A DNA stretch of 64,000 nucleotides, taken from Promicromonospora thailandica. Lineage in GTDB: Bacteria; Actinomycetota; Actinomycetes; Actinomycetales; Cellulomonadaceae. The position numbers were made by a program, and so were the translations under genes. The DNA is taken from NCBI RefSeq assembly GCF_024171955.1, contig NZ_JAMTCS010000012.1, positions 124,001 to 188,000 on the forward strand. Reading direction: 5' to 3'. Positions 17,318 through 25,361 of the stretch are shown here, piece by piece (positions within the stretch are counted from its first letter, which is position 1; each line of letters starts with the position of its first letter). Under the pieces are notes generated by a model that was given only the letters and a program-made list of their open reading frames with translations, made no database searches and was not told the origin of the DNA.

Positions 17318-18058
17318 GTGTCCGTCTCCACCCGCGCCGTGACCACCGCCGCGCTCGCGGCCGTTGTCGCCGCCGCGTCCTACGTCCAGCCCCGGCCGCT
17401 CCCGCTCGCTGCGGCCGTCGTGGTCCTGGTGGTCCTCGTCGCGCTCGGCTGGCCGTCGCTGCTGCGGCTGCCCGCACCGGGCAGCACGCGCCTGGTCGTG
17501 GCCCTGTGCGGCGTCGGGGGAGCGGCCGTCACCTACCTCACCCCCGGCGAGCCGGTGCTGCGGCACCTGCCGATCGTGCTGGCGGGCGCGGTCGTGCTCG
17601 CGTTCGTGGCGCAGATGCTGCGCCGGGACGGCAGGCCGCAGCTCACCGAGTCCGTCTCGGGAACGGTGGCCGGGGTCGTCTCCGCCGTCGCCGCCTCGGG
17701 CTGGATCGCGGCCGCGCGGTCGGACGCCGGGGCCGCGCTGGTGGTGACGAGCGCCGTGGCGCTGGCCGTCGCCGCGGCGGTGTCCGCGCTGCCTCTGCGC
17801 GGGTGGGTCGCGCTCGGGGTCTCCGCCGCCGCCGCGGTCGTGGTGGGCGGCGGTGCGGGGACGCTCCTGCCGAACATCGACACCGTGAGCGGCCTGTGGT
17901 CCGGGCTGGTCGCGGGGCTCGTCGTCGGCGCGCTGCACCTGCTGCTGGAGCGCCTGCCGACGCGCGGCGCGCGGCTGGCCGGCCTCTCGGCGAGCACGCT
18001 GCCTGTGGCGGTGTGCGGCATCCTCGTGTTCGTCGTGGGGCGCATGGTCATCCTGTGA
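17318..18058 (+). CDS. Polytopic membrane protein of unknown function
   Basis: A 246-residue protein almost entirely composed of hydrophobic helices (about seven), with LPNIDTVSGLWSGLVAGLVV near the end. It is divergent from glnR. The GTG at 17318 is taken as start because the first helix begins right after it; no convincing ribosome site is visible and the mRNA could be leaderless. I recognise no catalytic motif. Similar small polytopic proteins are common in actinobacteria. Confidence 0.7.
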   Translation: MSVSTRAVTTAALAAVVAAASYVQPRPLPLAAAVVVLVVLVALGWPSLLRLPAPGSTRLVVALCGVGGAAVTYLTPGEPVLRHLPIVLAGAVVLAFVAQMLRRDGRPQLTESVSGTVAGVVSAVAASGWIAAARSDAGAALVVTSAVALAVAAAVSALPLRGWVALGVSAAAAVVVGGGAGTLLPNIDTVSGLWSGLVAGLVVGALHLLLERLPTRGARLAGLSASTLPVAVCGILVFVVGRMVIL

Positions 18059-18074
18059 GCCCCGGGCGTGCGCC

Positions 18075-18731
18075 TCAGGCCTGCCGGATCATCTCGCCGG
18101 CGATCTCGATGCGTACCTTCTTGGCGACCAGGACGCCGCCCGCCTCGAGCGCGACGTTCCAGAGCAGGCCCCAGTCCTCGCGCTCGATCTCGCAGCTGCC
18201 GTGGAAGCCGAAGATGTCCTGCCCGTAGGGGTCGTGGCCCACGCCGCCGAACTCGCACTCGAGCGTCACCGGCCGCGTGACGCCGCGCACCGTGAGCAGG
18301 CCGTCCATGAGGAACCTGGTGAAGGCGCCGTCGGCCTGCGGGTCGTGCGGGAGCCGGCCGCCCGTGCCGGCCTTGAGGCGCGCCCACGAGAAGATCGGGT
18401 CGACCTCGGCCTGCATGCGCAGGCCGGTGCTGCGGAACTCGATGGTCGGGTGGTTCTCGACGTCCAGGAAGTCGGGGCTCTTGAGGTGCGTGTCGCGGTC
18501 GGGCACGTGCGTGTCGATCGACTCCGCCCGGATGGTGCAGGACACCTGCGACGCGAGCGGGTCGTCGGCGACGACGACGGTGGCCTCACCCTCGGCGAAC
18601 TCGCCCCGCACCGGGCTGACCATCATGTGCATGGCGAGGAAGCCGAGCCGCTTGTGGTTCTGGTCGAGCGCGTACGTCCCGGCCGCCGGAATGGTCAGAC
18701 CGTTCCAGGTTCGGGTTGGCAAAACGTCCAT
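18075..18731 (-). CDS. YceI-family lipid-binding lipocalin-like protein
   Basis: A 218-residue protein with the YceI beta-barrel pattern: GTYALDQNHKRLGFLAMHMM at the N-terminus (usually W-x-x-D-x-x-H), HLKSPDFLDVENHPTIEFRS in the middle, LTVRGVTRPVTLECEF, and FGFHGSCEIEREDWGLLWN. YceI proteins bind isoprenoids such as polyprenyl quinones. No signal peptide is visible, so a cytoplasmic location is likely. It is convergent with the membrane protein upstream and divergent from the thioredoxin-like gene. Confidence 0.92.
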   Translation of the reverse strand: MDVLPTRTWNGLTIPAAGTYALDQNHKRLGFLAMHMMVSPVRGEFAEGEATVVVADDPLASQVSCTIRAESIDTHVPDRDTHLKSPDFLDVENHPTIEFRSTGLRMQAEVDPIFSWARLKAGTGGRLPHDPQADGAFTRFLMDGLLTVRGVTRPVTLECEFGGVGHDPYGQDIFGFHGSCEIEREDWGLLWNVALEAGGVLVAKKVRIEIAGEMIRQA

Positions 18732-18962
18732 TCCAGCGATTTCTCCCAGATATATGCGAATGCATGCACGCTACCACCGCGGTCCGGACCGGCTGCCGGG
18801 TCCGCGGCGCACGGAGGCCAGGGGTGGTAGGGGTTCCGGTCAAGGAAATCACGCGCCCGGGTCACCGGGGGGGTGCTTCACCCGGAGTGTGACCGTCCTC
18901 ATTCCGTCCTTATCGCGGACACCGGGTTGTCCGGACACGCCGGACAAGGCATCGTGGGCGGA

Positions 18963-19412
18963 ATGCTGGGACAGGTGATTGCGCTGGTCGTGCTCGTGCT
19001 GGGCACCGCTGCGCTCGGAGTGTGGTGGTCGGCCCGGCAGGGTGCCGTGCGCGCGCCGCGGGAGACGCCGGCCGGGATCGACTGGGCGGCCTCCGGGATC
19101 GCGCTGGAGGACCGCGTGACCTTCGTGCAGTTCTCGGCAGAGGTCTGTGCCGCGTGCCGGTCGACGGCACGCGTGCTGGGCGGTCTCACCGGGGCGGGTT
19201 CCGGCGTCGGCCACCGGGAGGTGCTGGTGGACGACCACCTCGACCTCGTGCGGAGCCTGGGCGTGCTGCGCACCCCGACGGTGCTCGTGGTCGACGGCGG
19301 TGGCCGGGAGGTGGCCCGCATGAGCGGCGTCGTCTCCGACACGCAGGCGCGCCAGGCGCTGACCCGGATCTCGGCCGCCGTGGCCGGACCCGACCGAGAG
19401 GGGCAGGCATGA
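18963..19412 (+). CDS. Membrane-anchored thioredoxin-like protein
   Basis: A 149-residue protein with an N-terminal membrane helix (about 2-20) and a thioredoxin fold whose redox motif is C62-A-A-C65 (SAEVCAACRST). The cis-Pro region is LRTPTVLVVDGGG. The start at ATG 18963 is chosen because the helix begins there. It overlaps the next gene (DUF4395) by ATGA. The pair thioredoxin plus DUF4395 recurs in actinobacteria, often with sulfurtransferase or DsrE genes, suggesting an extracytoplasmic thiol/persulfide role (inference). Confidence 0.85.
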   Translation: MLGQVIALVVLVLGTAALGVWWSARQGAVRAPRETPAGIDWAASGIALEDRVTFVQFSAEVCAACRSTARVLGGLTGAGSGVGHREVLVDDHLDLVRSLGVLRTPTVLVVDGGGREVARMSGVVSDTQARQALTRISAAVAGPDREGQA

Positions 19413-19846
19413 GCAACGGGATGATCGACCCGCGCGGACCGCGCGTGGGGGCCAGCATCACCGCGGTGCTGCTGGCGGCGGTGGTGCTGCTCGGCGCGAG
19501 CACCGCGGGGCTCTGGCTGCTGACGTTCATCCTGCTGAGCTTCCTGCTCGGCACGCTGCGCGGCGCCGAGGGCACCTGGCAGGGGTTCCTCTTCAAGAAG
19601 CTCGTGCGCCCGCGCCTGGGCCCGCCCGCGGAGATGGAGGACCGGCGCCCGCCGCGGTTCGCGCAGGGCATCGGCCTCTTCGTCACCGCCGTGGGCGTGG
19701 TGCTCGGCGCCTTCGGCGTGCTCGTCGCCGTGCCGATCGCGGCCGCCGTCGCCTTCGTCGCCGCGGCGCTGAACGCGGTCATCGGCCTGTGCCTCGGGTG
19801 CGAGCTGTACCTGCTGATGCGGCGGACGGGCCTGGTCCGGGCCTGA
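19409..19846 (+). CDS. DUF4395 membrane protein
   Basis: A 145-residue protein with the DUF4395 layout: IDPRGPRVGASITAVLLAA at the start, two N-terminal helices, a cytoplasmic stretch with FKKLVRPRLGPPAEMEDRRP and PRFAQGIGLF, then two more helices ending CLGCELYLLMRR. Its ATG overlaps the thioredoxin stop. The C-x-x-C near the end (LCLGCEL) is typical of the family and could exchange thiols with the thioredoxin. No enzymatic function is established to my knowledge. Confidence 0.88.
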   Translation: MSNGMIDPRGPRVGASITAVLLAAVVLLGASTAGLWLLTFILLSFLLGTLRGAEGTWQGFLFKKLVRPRLGPPAEMEDRRPPRFAQGIGLFVTAVGVVLGAFGVLVAVPIAAAVAFVAAALNAVIGLCLGCELYLLMRRTGLVRA

Positions 19847-19852
19847 GGCCCG

Positions 19853-20212
19853 TCAGTACACCAGCGCCTGTGCGCCGTCGCGGAGGATCTCCTCCGTGAA
19901 CAGCGCCGACCCCGCGATGCGCACGCCGGGCAGCACGTCGGCCTCCGTGATGCCGCGCCGTGCCGCGCACTGCGTGCACAGCGTCACGGTGCCCGCGGCC
20001 AGGACGGCGTCCAGCAGGTCGGGCAGCGGCGTCGCGTGCTCGAGCGCGAGGTCCGCCGCGCGTCCCGGCAGGGCGAACCAGGCCGACTCCCCGGTGAGCC
20101 AGAGGCTCACCTCCGCGCCGGACGCCACCGCCGCGGCGGCGACGGTGAACGCCTGGTTGGTGGCCTCGGGCCGGTCCAGGCCGGCAGTGGTCTTGATCAC
20201 GAGCTGACGCAT
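19853..20212 (-). CDS. DsrE/DsrF-like family protein
   Basis: A 119-residue protein with a DsrE-like alpha/beta fold: QLVIKTTAGLDRPEATNQAF at the N-terminus, EVSLWLTGESAWF in the middle, and VTLCTQCAARRGITEADVLP containing the C-x-x-C typical of sulfur-relay proteins. Proteins of this group bind or transfer persulfide sulfur. The ATG at 20212 starts the recognisable domain; the frame is open upstream. It is convergent with DUF4395, separated by only 6 bp, and so belongs to the same thiol/sulfur neighbourhood. Confidence 0.82.
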   Translation of the reverse strand: MRQLVIKTTAGLDRPEATNQAFTVAAAAVASGAEVSLWLTGESAWFALPGRAADLALEHATPLPDLLDAVLAAGTVTLCTQCAARRGITEADVLPGVRIAGSALFTEEILRDGAQALVY

Positions 20213-20251
20213 GCCAAGGACTGTAAGCCGTGGACCGTTAGGATCGGGACC

Positions 20252-20365
20252 ATGTCGATCCATGCCCTCGAGCTCATCTTCACCGGCCTCATCGTGGCGG
20301 TCGCCGTGGCGGTCGCCTGGTTCGCCGGTTACGTCGTCTACAAGCTGTACACCGGCCAGCGCTGA
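20252..20365 (+). CDS. 37-residue single-pass membrane protein
   Basis: A tiny ORF: short N-terminus MSIHALE, one membrane helix (LIFTGLIVAVAVAVAWFAGY) and a basic end (KLYTGQR). The TGA overlaps the ATG of the nitrobindin-like gene (TGATG), indicating translational coupling. It is divergent from the DsrE-like gene with a 40-bp gap, so both may be expressed from very compact promoters. No family is known to me. Confidence 0.6.
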   Translation: MSIHALELIFTGLIVAVAVAVAWFAGYVVYKLYTGQR

Positions 20366-20976
20366 TGACGTTCACGTTCCCCGACGGTCTCTCGCCCGAG
20401 GTCTACCCGCTCGCCTGGCTCGTCGGCCGGTGGCGCGGCGAGGGTGTGATCGAGTACCCGACCCTCGGCAAGAAGACGTTCGTGCAGGACCTCGTGTTCG
20501 ACCACGACGGCGGCCCGTACCTGCGGTTCGAGTCCACGCTGCGCGTGCTCGACGGCGCCGTGCCGGACAAGCTGCCCGCCGACGGCGAGTGGCCGGCACC
20601 CGTGCCGGACCCGACCGAGGCCGCCGAGCCGACCGACGGCACCGACGTCGCGGACGCCGGCACGGTCTGGTCCACGGAGACCGGCTACTGGCGCGTCTCG
20701 ACCGACCGGCCCGAGGGCCTGGAGGACGAGAAGCACGCGCTCGAGGTGCTCGTGGCCGACGCCTCGGGCCGCATCACGGTCTACGTCGGCGCCGCGGGCA
20801 ACGGGCGCATCGACCTGGCGTCGGACGCGATCGCACGGACGTCGACGTCGTCCGAGGTGCGCGCGTCGAAGCGGCTGTACGGGCTGGTCCAGGGCCGGCT
20901 GCTGTGGGTCGAGGAGCTCGCCGCGTTCGGCGAGCCGCTGCGCTCCTACGCGTCGGCGGAGCTGGACCGGCAGTGA
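20365..20976 (+). CDS. Nitrobindin-like FABP-family (DUF1794) protein
   Basis: A 203-residue beta-barrel protein with the nitrobindin signature LAWLVGRWRGEGVIEYPTL near residue 17 and TGYWRVSTDRPEGLE in the middle. Nitrobindins bind ferric heme through a His near the C-terminus and react with NO or peroxynitrite. Here the matching stretch is FGEPLRSYASAEL, where the expected His position appears to be Tyr. An acidic 30-residue insertion lies at about residues 70-98. It is coupled to the upstream 37-residue membrane protein. Confidence 0.85.
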   Translation: MTFTFPDGLSPEVYPLAWLVGRWRGEGVIEYPTLGKKTFVQDLVFDHDGGPYLRFESTLRVLDGAVPDKLPADGEWPAPVPDPTEAAEPTDGTDVADAGTVWSTETGYWRVSTDRPEGLEDEKHALEVLVADASGRITVYVGAAGNGRIDLASDAIARTSTSSEVRASKRLYGLVQGRLLWVEELAAFGEPLRSYASAELDRQ

Positions 20977-21022
20977 GCGACCCGGCGGGAATGTCCCGCC
21001 GGCCGAGGACGCTGCACCTGAG

Positions 21023-22180
21023 GTGAGCATGGATTACGAGAGCCCCCTGCTGAGCCGGCGCGGCGCGGTCGCCGCCGCCGGACCCGACGCCGGGGTCGCC
21101 TGGCACTACGGCGACCCGACGGCCGAGCAGCGTGCGCTGTCGCGCGGCGGCGCCGTCGTCGACCAGTCGCACCTCGGGATCGTGCGGGTCGCCGGCCCCG
21201 ACCGGCTGAGCTGGCTGCACTCGATCACGTCGCAGTACCTCGACGACCTGGCGCCGCGCCGGAGCACGGAGCTGTTCGTCCTCTCGCCGCAGGGTCACGT
21301 CGAGCACGCGGCCGGCGTGGTCGACGACGGCGAGGCCACCTGGCTGGTCACCGAGCGGGCCTCGGCCCCGGCCCTGGCCGCCTGGCTCGACCGCATGAAG
21401 TTCATGCTGCGCGTCGAGATCACGGACGCCACCGACGAGTGGGCCGCGATCGGTGAGCCCGTGGCCGCCGAGGGCGCGGAGGGCGAGCCGGTCACCTGGC
21501 ACGACGCCTGGCCGAACGTCACCGGCGGCGGCACGCGCTACGGCCCGGCGGAGTCCGAGCACCCGGGCGCCGCCCGCCCGTGGCGCCTCGTGCTCGTACC
21601 GCGGGCCGACCTGGAGTCGGAGGTCGCGGCGCGCGAGGCCGCGGGCTGGCCGCTCGTCGGCACCTGGGCCACCGAGGCGCTGCGCGTCGAGGCGTGGCGC
21701 CCGCGCCTGGCACGCGAGGTCGACAACCGCACCATCCCGCACGAGCTCGACTGGCTGCGCACCGCCGTGCACATCAACAAGGGCTGCTACCGCGGCCAGG
21801 AGACCGTCGCGCGCGTGCACAACCTCGGGCGGCCGCCGCGCCGCCTCGTCATGCTGCACCTCGACGGCTCGCAGCACCTGCTCCCCGAGGAGGGTGCCGA
21901 GGTGCGCCTCCCGGCGGCGGGCGGCGGCGCGGGCAAGGTCGTCGGCACCCTCACGTCCGTGGCGCGGCACCACGAGCTGGGCCCCATCGGGCTGGCGGTG
22001 CTCAAGCGCAACGTCCCGGAGGACACGGAGCTCGTGGTCGCGGGCGAGGTGTCCGGGCAGCCCCTCGAGGTGACCGCGGCGCAGGAGATCGTGGTGCCGG
22101 GCGACGGCATGTCGGTGGACCGCCCGGAGTCCCACGGCCCGCTCACCCCGGGCCTGCGTGGCCCCGCCAGCCTGATCTGA
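21023..22180 (+). CDS. ygfZ: YgfZ/GcvT-family folate-binding protein
   Basis: A 385-residue protein related to the glycine-cleavage T-protein. The signature KGCYRGQETVARVHNLGRPP (K-G-C-Y-x-G-Q-E) is the YgfZ motif with its conserved Cys. YgfZ uses folate to support assembly or repair of certain Fe-S enzymes. The N-terminal FDQSHLG-like element (VDQSHLGIVRVAGPDRLSWL) is typical of the family. GTG 21023 and ATG 21029 are possible starts. A 50-bp gap separates it from the nitrobindin-like gene. Confidence 0.93.
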   Translation: MSMDYESPLLSRRGAVAAAGPDAGVAWHYGDPTAEQRALSRGGAVVDQSHLGIVRVAGPDRLSWLHSITSQYLDDLAPRRSTELFVLSPQGHVEHAAGVVDDGEATWLVTERASAPALAAWLDRMKFMLRVEITDATDEWAAIGEPVAAEGAEGEPVTWHDAWPNVTGGGTRYGPAESEHPGAARPWRLVLVPRADLESEVAAREAAGWPLVGTWATEALRVEAWRPRLAREVDNRTIPHELDWLRTAVHINKGCYRGQETVARVHNLGRPPRRLVMLHLDGSQHLLPEEGAEVRLPAAGGGAGKVVGTLTSVARHHELGPIGLAVLKRNVPEDTELVVAGEVSGQPLEVTAAQEIVVPGDGMSVDRPESHGPLTPGLRGPASLI

Positions 22181-22222
22181 CCGCTCCCGGCCGTTCCCCG
22201 GGCGGGATGGGAGGATGCCCCC

Positions 22223-23338
22223 GTGAGCTCATTGCCCGGGGCGGCCGACGAGATGTGGCACAAGGCCAGGCGCACGCTCATGCTGCGTACCCGGCTGCGG
22301 CAGGGCTGGACCCGGTCGCGGTCGAGCCTGATCCCCATCGCGCAGGCCTCGGCGGCCGCGGGCGTCGCCTACCTGGTCGCGCGGTACGTGCTCGGGCACG
22401 AGCAGCCGTTCTTCGCACCCGTCGCGGCCTGGGTGCTGCTCGGGTTCACCGCGCAGCGGGACGTCCGGCGCGTCTCCGAGATGGCCGTGGGCGTGGCCGT
22501 CGGCGTCGCGATGGGCGACCTGATCGTGCACCTGATCGGCTCCGGCTGGTGGCAGCTGAGCCTGGTGCTGTTCATCTCCGCCGTCGCCGCGCGGTTCATC
22601 GACCGGGGCGCGCTCCTGGTCACGCAGGCCGGGGTGCAGGCGATCATCGTGGTGGGCCTGCCGTCCGTGTCCGGTGGACCCCTCGGCCGGTGGACGGACG
22701 CCCTGACCGGCGGCGCCGTGGCCCTGCTCGTCGTGCTGCTCACGCCCGGCGACACGCGCCGTCGTCCGCGGGCGCTCGCCGAACGCTCGGTGACCGAGCT
22801 CGCCGAGACCCTGGAGACGCTCGCCCGCGGCCTGCGCTCGCGCGACCGGGACGACGTCGGTGCCGCCCTCGTGCGGGGCCGGGCCTCCGAGCCGGTGCTC
22901 GCCGAGTGGCAGGAGGCCGCCCGCGGCGCGCGCGAGCTCGCGCAGATCTCGGTGGGCCGGGTGTACCGCGCCGAGCTGGCCCGGCTGGAGAGCCAGGCGG
23001 TGCTCGTGGACCGCACGATGCGCTCGATCCGCGTGCTGATCCGCCGCGCGGCGCCCGTGATCGAGCGGGGGCACGACGTCGACCCCGTGGCCGAGCTGGT
23101 CGAGGGTTTCGCGGCGGGGGTGCACGAGCTGGCGTCCGCCGTCGGCTCCGGTGGCGACGGCGCCCGCAGCCGCGAGGTGCTGTCCGCGGTGGCCGCCCGG
23201 ATCGACCCCCGGACCGTGGGGGAGGGTGACTGGCAGGTGCAGTCGCTGGTCATGCTGCTGCGGTCGCCGGTGGTGGACACGCTGGAGGCGGCGGGCGCGA
23301 CCCCGGGCGAGGCCCGGGAGGCCCTCCCGGAGCTCTGA
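22223..23338 (+). CDS. FUSC-like (aromatic acid exporter family) membrane protein
   Basis: A 371-residue protein with an N-terminal block of hydrophobic helices (about residues 35-170, including PFFAPVAAWVLLGFTAQRDV and VTQAGVQAIIVVGLPS), followed by a helical cytoplasmic domain. This is the half-size FUSC/ArAE arrangement of actinobacteria, thought to export aromatic or other small compounds. The substrate is unknown. It starts at GTG 22223 and is followed by the intergenic repeat block. Confidence 0.8.
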   Translation: MSSLPGAADEMWHKARRTLMLRTRLRQGWTRSRSSLIPIAQASAAAGVAYLVARYVLGHEQPFFAPVAAWVLLGFTAQRDVRRVSEMAVGVAVGVAMGDLIVHLIGSGWWQLSLVLFISAVAARFIDRGALLVTQAGVQAIIVVGLPSVSGGPLGRWTDALTGGAVALLVVLLTPGDTRRRPRALAERSVTELAETLETLARGLRSRDRDDVGAALVRGRASEPVLAEWQEAARGARELAQISVGRVYRAELARLESQAVLVDRTMRSIRVLIRRAAPVIERGHDVDPVAELVEGFAAGVHELASAVGSGGDGARSREVLSAVAARIDPRTVGEGDWQVQSLVMLLRSPVVDTLEAAGATPGEAREALPEL

Positions 23339-23679
23339 CCGCGGGCGGTCGACTGCAGACTTCCTGACGTCGGGCGGTCGACTGCAGAGTTCCTTGCGGG
23401 TGCCGGGGTGTCGGCCGAGGCAAAGTCTGCAGTCGACTGCCGCCGACCGCTGCCGAGCGCCGTCGACGTCAGCTGCGCCGCCGCTGGCCGTGGTCGACTG
23501 CAGACTTCCTGACGTCGGACGGTCGACTGCAGTGTTCCTTGCGGATGCCGGGCTGTCTGCCGAGGCAAAGTCTGCAGTCGGCGGGCTCGATGTCAGGAAG
23601 TCTGCAGTCGGCGGGGGCGTCAGCAGCACGAGACAACGGGCTGTTGTCGTCTAGTAGTTGATCAGATACAGTACCTGTC
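23339..23679. repeat. Intergenic block with a duplicated 89-bp unit and inverted copies
   Basis: Two 89-bp direct repeats, 23347-23435 and 23492-23580, differ at five positions. Each begins with CGACTGCAGACTTCCTGAC-type sequence and ends with AAAGTCTGCAGTCG, so each is itself an imperfect inverted repeat. A third, inverted partial copy GTCAGGAAGTCTGCAGTCG lies at 23592-23610. No gene is credible here. The distal end (about 23640-23679) should hold the promoter of the PadR gene. Confidence 0.9.
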
Positions 23680-24060
23680 GTGATGCAACGAGCGAGCGAA
23701 CCGGCGTCGGCCGGCGGGGCGGACGCCTTCGCCGCCGACCTGCTGCGCGGCCACACCGACACGATCGTGCTCGGCGTGCTGCGTGCGCGGGACCGCTACG
23801 GGTTCGAGATCTACAAGGCGATCCGCGACGCGACCGGCGGCGACTACGAGATCAAGGAGGCCACGCTCTACGCGGCCTACCGGCGGCTCGTGAAGGACGG
23901 CCTGGTCGAGGCCTACTGGGGCGACGAGTCCCAGGGCGGGCGCCGCAAGTACTACCGCATCACCGACGCGGGCCGGGCCGTCTACCGGCGCAACGTGGAC
24001 GCGTGGGTGGTCACGCGGAGCACGATCGACTCCCTCCTCGACCTGAAAGGCTCACGATGA
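23680..24060 (+). CDS. PadR-family transcription regulator
   Basis: A 126-residue winged-helix repressor: HTDTIVLGVLRARDRYGFEI, then KEATLYAAYRRLVKDGLVEA and QGGRRKYYRITDAGR, the hallmarks of PadR. Start GTG 23680 or ATG 23683; no clear ribosome site is visible, so a leaderless transcript is possible. Its stop overlaps the next gene, a permease-prefix-domain membrane protein. This is the usual actinobacterial arrangement in which PadR controls its own membrane partner. Confidence 0.92.
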   Translation: MMQRASEPASAGGADAFAADLLRGHTDTIVLGVLRARDRYGFEIYKAIRDATGGDYEIKEATLYAAYRRLVKDGLVEAYWGDESQGGRRKYYRITDAGRAVYRRNVDAWVVTRSTIDSLLDLKGSR

Positions 24061-25016
24061 CGAACATCTCGGTGCACCGGCTGCTCGACGACGCCTTCGC
24101 CGGCATCGCGGTCACGCCCGACGTGCAGGACCTCAAGGAGGAGATCCGCGCCAACCTCCTCGACCGGGTGGCCGAGCTGACGGCGGCCGGCGTGGCGCCG
24201 GACGACGCCGCCCAGCGGGCCGTCGACGAGCTCGGCGACGTGCGGGCGCTGGTCACGGACGCGACGGCGGACGGCGGGACCCTGGCACCGGCGACGCCGA
24301 CGGCCGCGGTGTCGAACGCCGCCGCCGCGGCCGCCGGACAGCGTGTACCGGTGCAGCGCCGGTACATGCTGGGGATGATCGCGGCCGTGGTGGTGCTGCT
24401 GCTCGCGGTGCTGCCGATCGTGTCGGTGATCGCGCTGCTGGCGGGGGAGGCCGACGCGCTGTACCTCCCTGCGGCGGCAGCGCTCTTCCTGGCCGGTCCG
24501 GCGGTCGGCTGGATCGTCGGGGCGTCGCTCGAGCGCGAGACCCCGGCGCGGTACGGCATGCCCCGACGCCGGGCGCTCGCATACGGCGCGGCGACGGCGG
24601 TGCTGGTCACCGGGGTCGTCGCCGGGGTGGAGGCCGGCCTGCTGATCGGACGCCCGTTCAGCGCGCTCGCCGTGGGTGTGCCCCTCCTCGTCGCCGGCGG
24701 CGCCTGGCTCGCCTACCTGCTCGCCACCCAGACCAACCGCCGCAAGCCGTGGCTGCTCGAGCTCGAGCGGGAGCACGCCCGGGCCGCCGACCGCTTCGAG
24801 CGGGAGCCCGAGACGGCCGCCCGGTTCGGCATCTACACGGTCGTCATCTGGGGCGTCACGGCCGCGGCGTTCCTCGCCGTCGGCTCCACGGTGGGCTGGC
24901 TCTGGGCCCTGCTCCCGGTGCTGCTCGGCGTCGCGACCTTCATGCTCGTGCTGGCCAGGATGCTGTTCGGCAGGCCGGTCCACGGCGGTGAGCAGCGCGT
25001 CCGACCCGTGCCGTAG
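24057..25016 (+). CDS. Permease-prefix-domain membrane protein, PadR partner
   Basis: A 319-residue protein. Residues 1-65 form the soluble permease prefix domain (HRLLDDAFAGIAVTPDVQDL, ANLLDRVAELTAAGVAPDDA, VDELGDVRAL), related to DUF1700 proteins. After an Ala-rich linker, about six membrane helices follow. Its ATG overlaps the PadR stop (ATGA), so the two genes form one regulatory unit. Such proteins often respond to envelope stress in actinobacteria; no specific substrate is indicated. Confidence 0.85.
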   Translation: MTNISVHRLLDDAFAGIAVTPDVQDLKEEIRANLLDRVAELTAAGVAPDDAAQRAVDELGDVRALVTDATADGGTLAPATPTAAVSNAAAAAAGQRVPVQRRYMLGMIAAVVVLLLAVLPIVSVIALLAGEADALYLPAAAALFLAGPAVGWIVGASLERETPARYGMPRRRALAYGAATAVLVTGVVAGVEAGLLIGRPFSALAVGVPLLVAGGAWLAYLLATQTNRRKPWLLELEREHARAADRFEREPETAARFGIYTVVIWGVTAAAFLAVGSTVGWLWALLPVLLGVATFMLVLARMLFGRPVHGGEQRVRPVP

Positions 25017-25025
25017 GCTCGCGCC

Positions 25026-25361
25026 GTGGGAATCTTGCAGTGGTTCGTCATGGCCGCGCTCGCGCTCGTGGTCTTCGTGGTGCAGGTGGTCGCACTGGTC
25101 GACGCCGCGCGCCGGCCGGACAGCGGCTACCGGGCCGAGGGGCGCGTTCCGAAGGCCGGGTGGCTGGCGATCCTGGGGGTCGCGGCGGCCCTCGGCTTCC
25201 TCGGGCTCCCGCAGGGCTGGCTCCAGGGCGGGTTCATGTTCGGGTCCTTCCTGAACATCATCGCGGTCGCTCCCGCCATCATCTACTGGGTCAACCTGCG
25301 GCCCCGCCTGCAGTCGTACGGCACGCGCAAGAAGCCGCGCGGCCCGCAGGGCGGATGGTGA
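25026..25361 (+). CDS. DUF2516 family membrane protein
   Basis: A 111-residue protein with three hydrophobic segments and the DUF2516 pattern [37 protein letters not shown] and [16 protein letters not shown], ending in a basic tail. Function is unknown. The GTG at 25026 follows the previous gene by 9 bp. The 3' end overlaps the asparaginase-like gene. Confidence 0.88.
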   Translation: MGILQWFVMAALALVVFVVQVVALVDAARRPDSGYRAEGRVPKAGWLAILGVAAALGFLGLPQGWLQGGFMFGSFLNIIAVAPAIIYWVNLRPRLQSYGTRKKPRGPQGGW

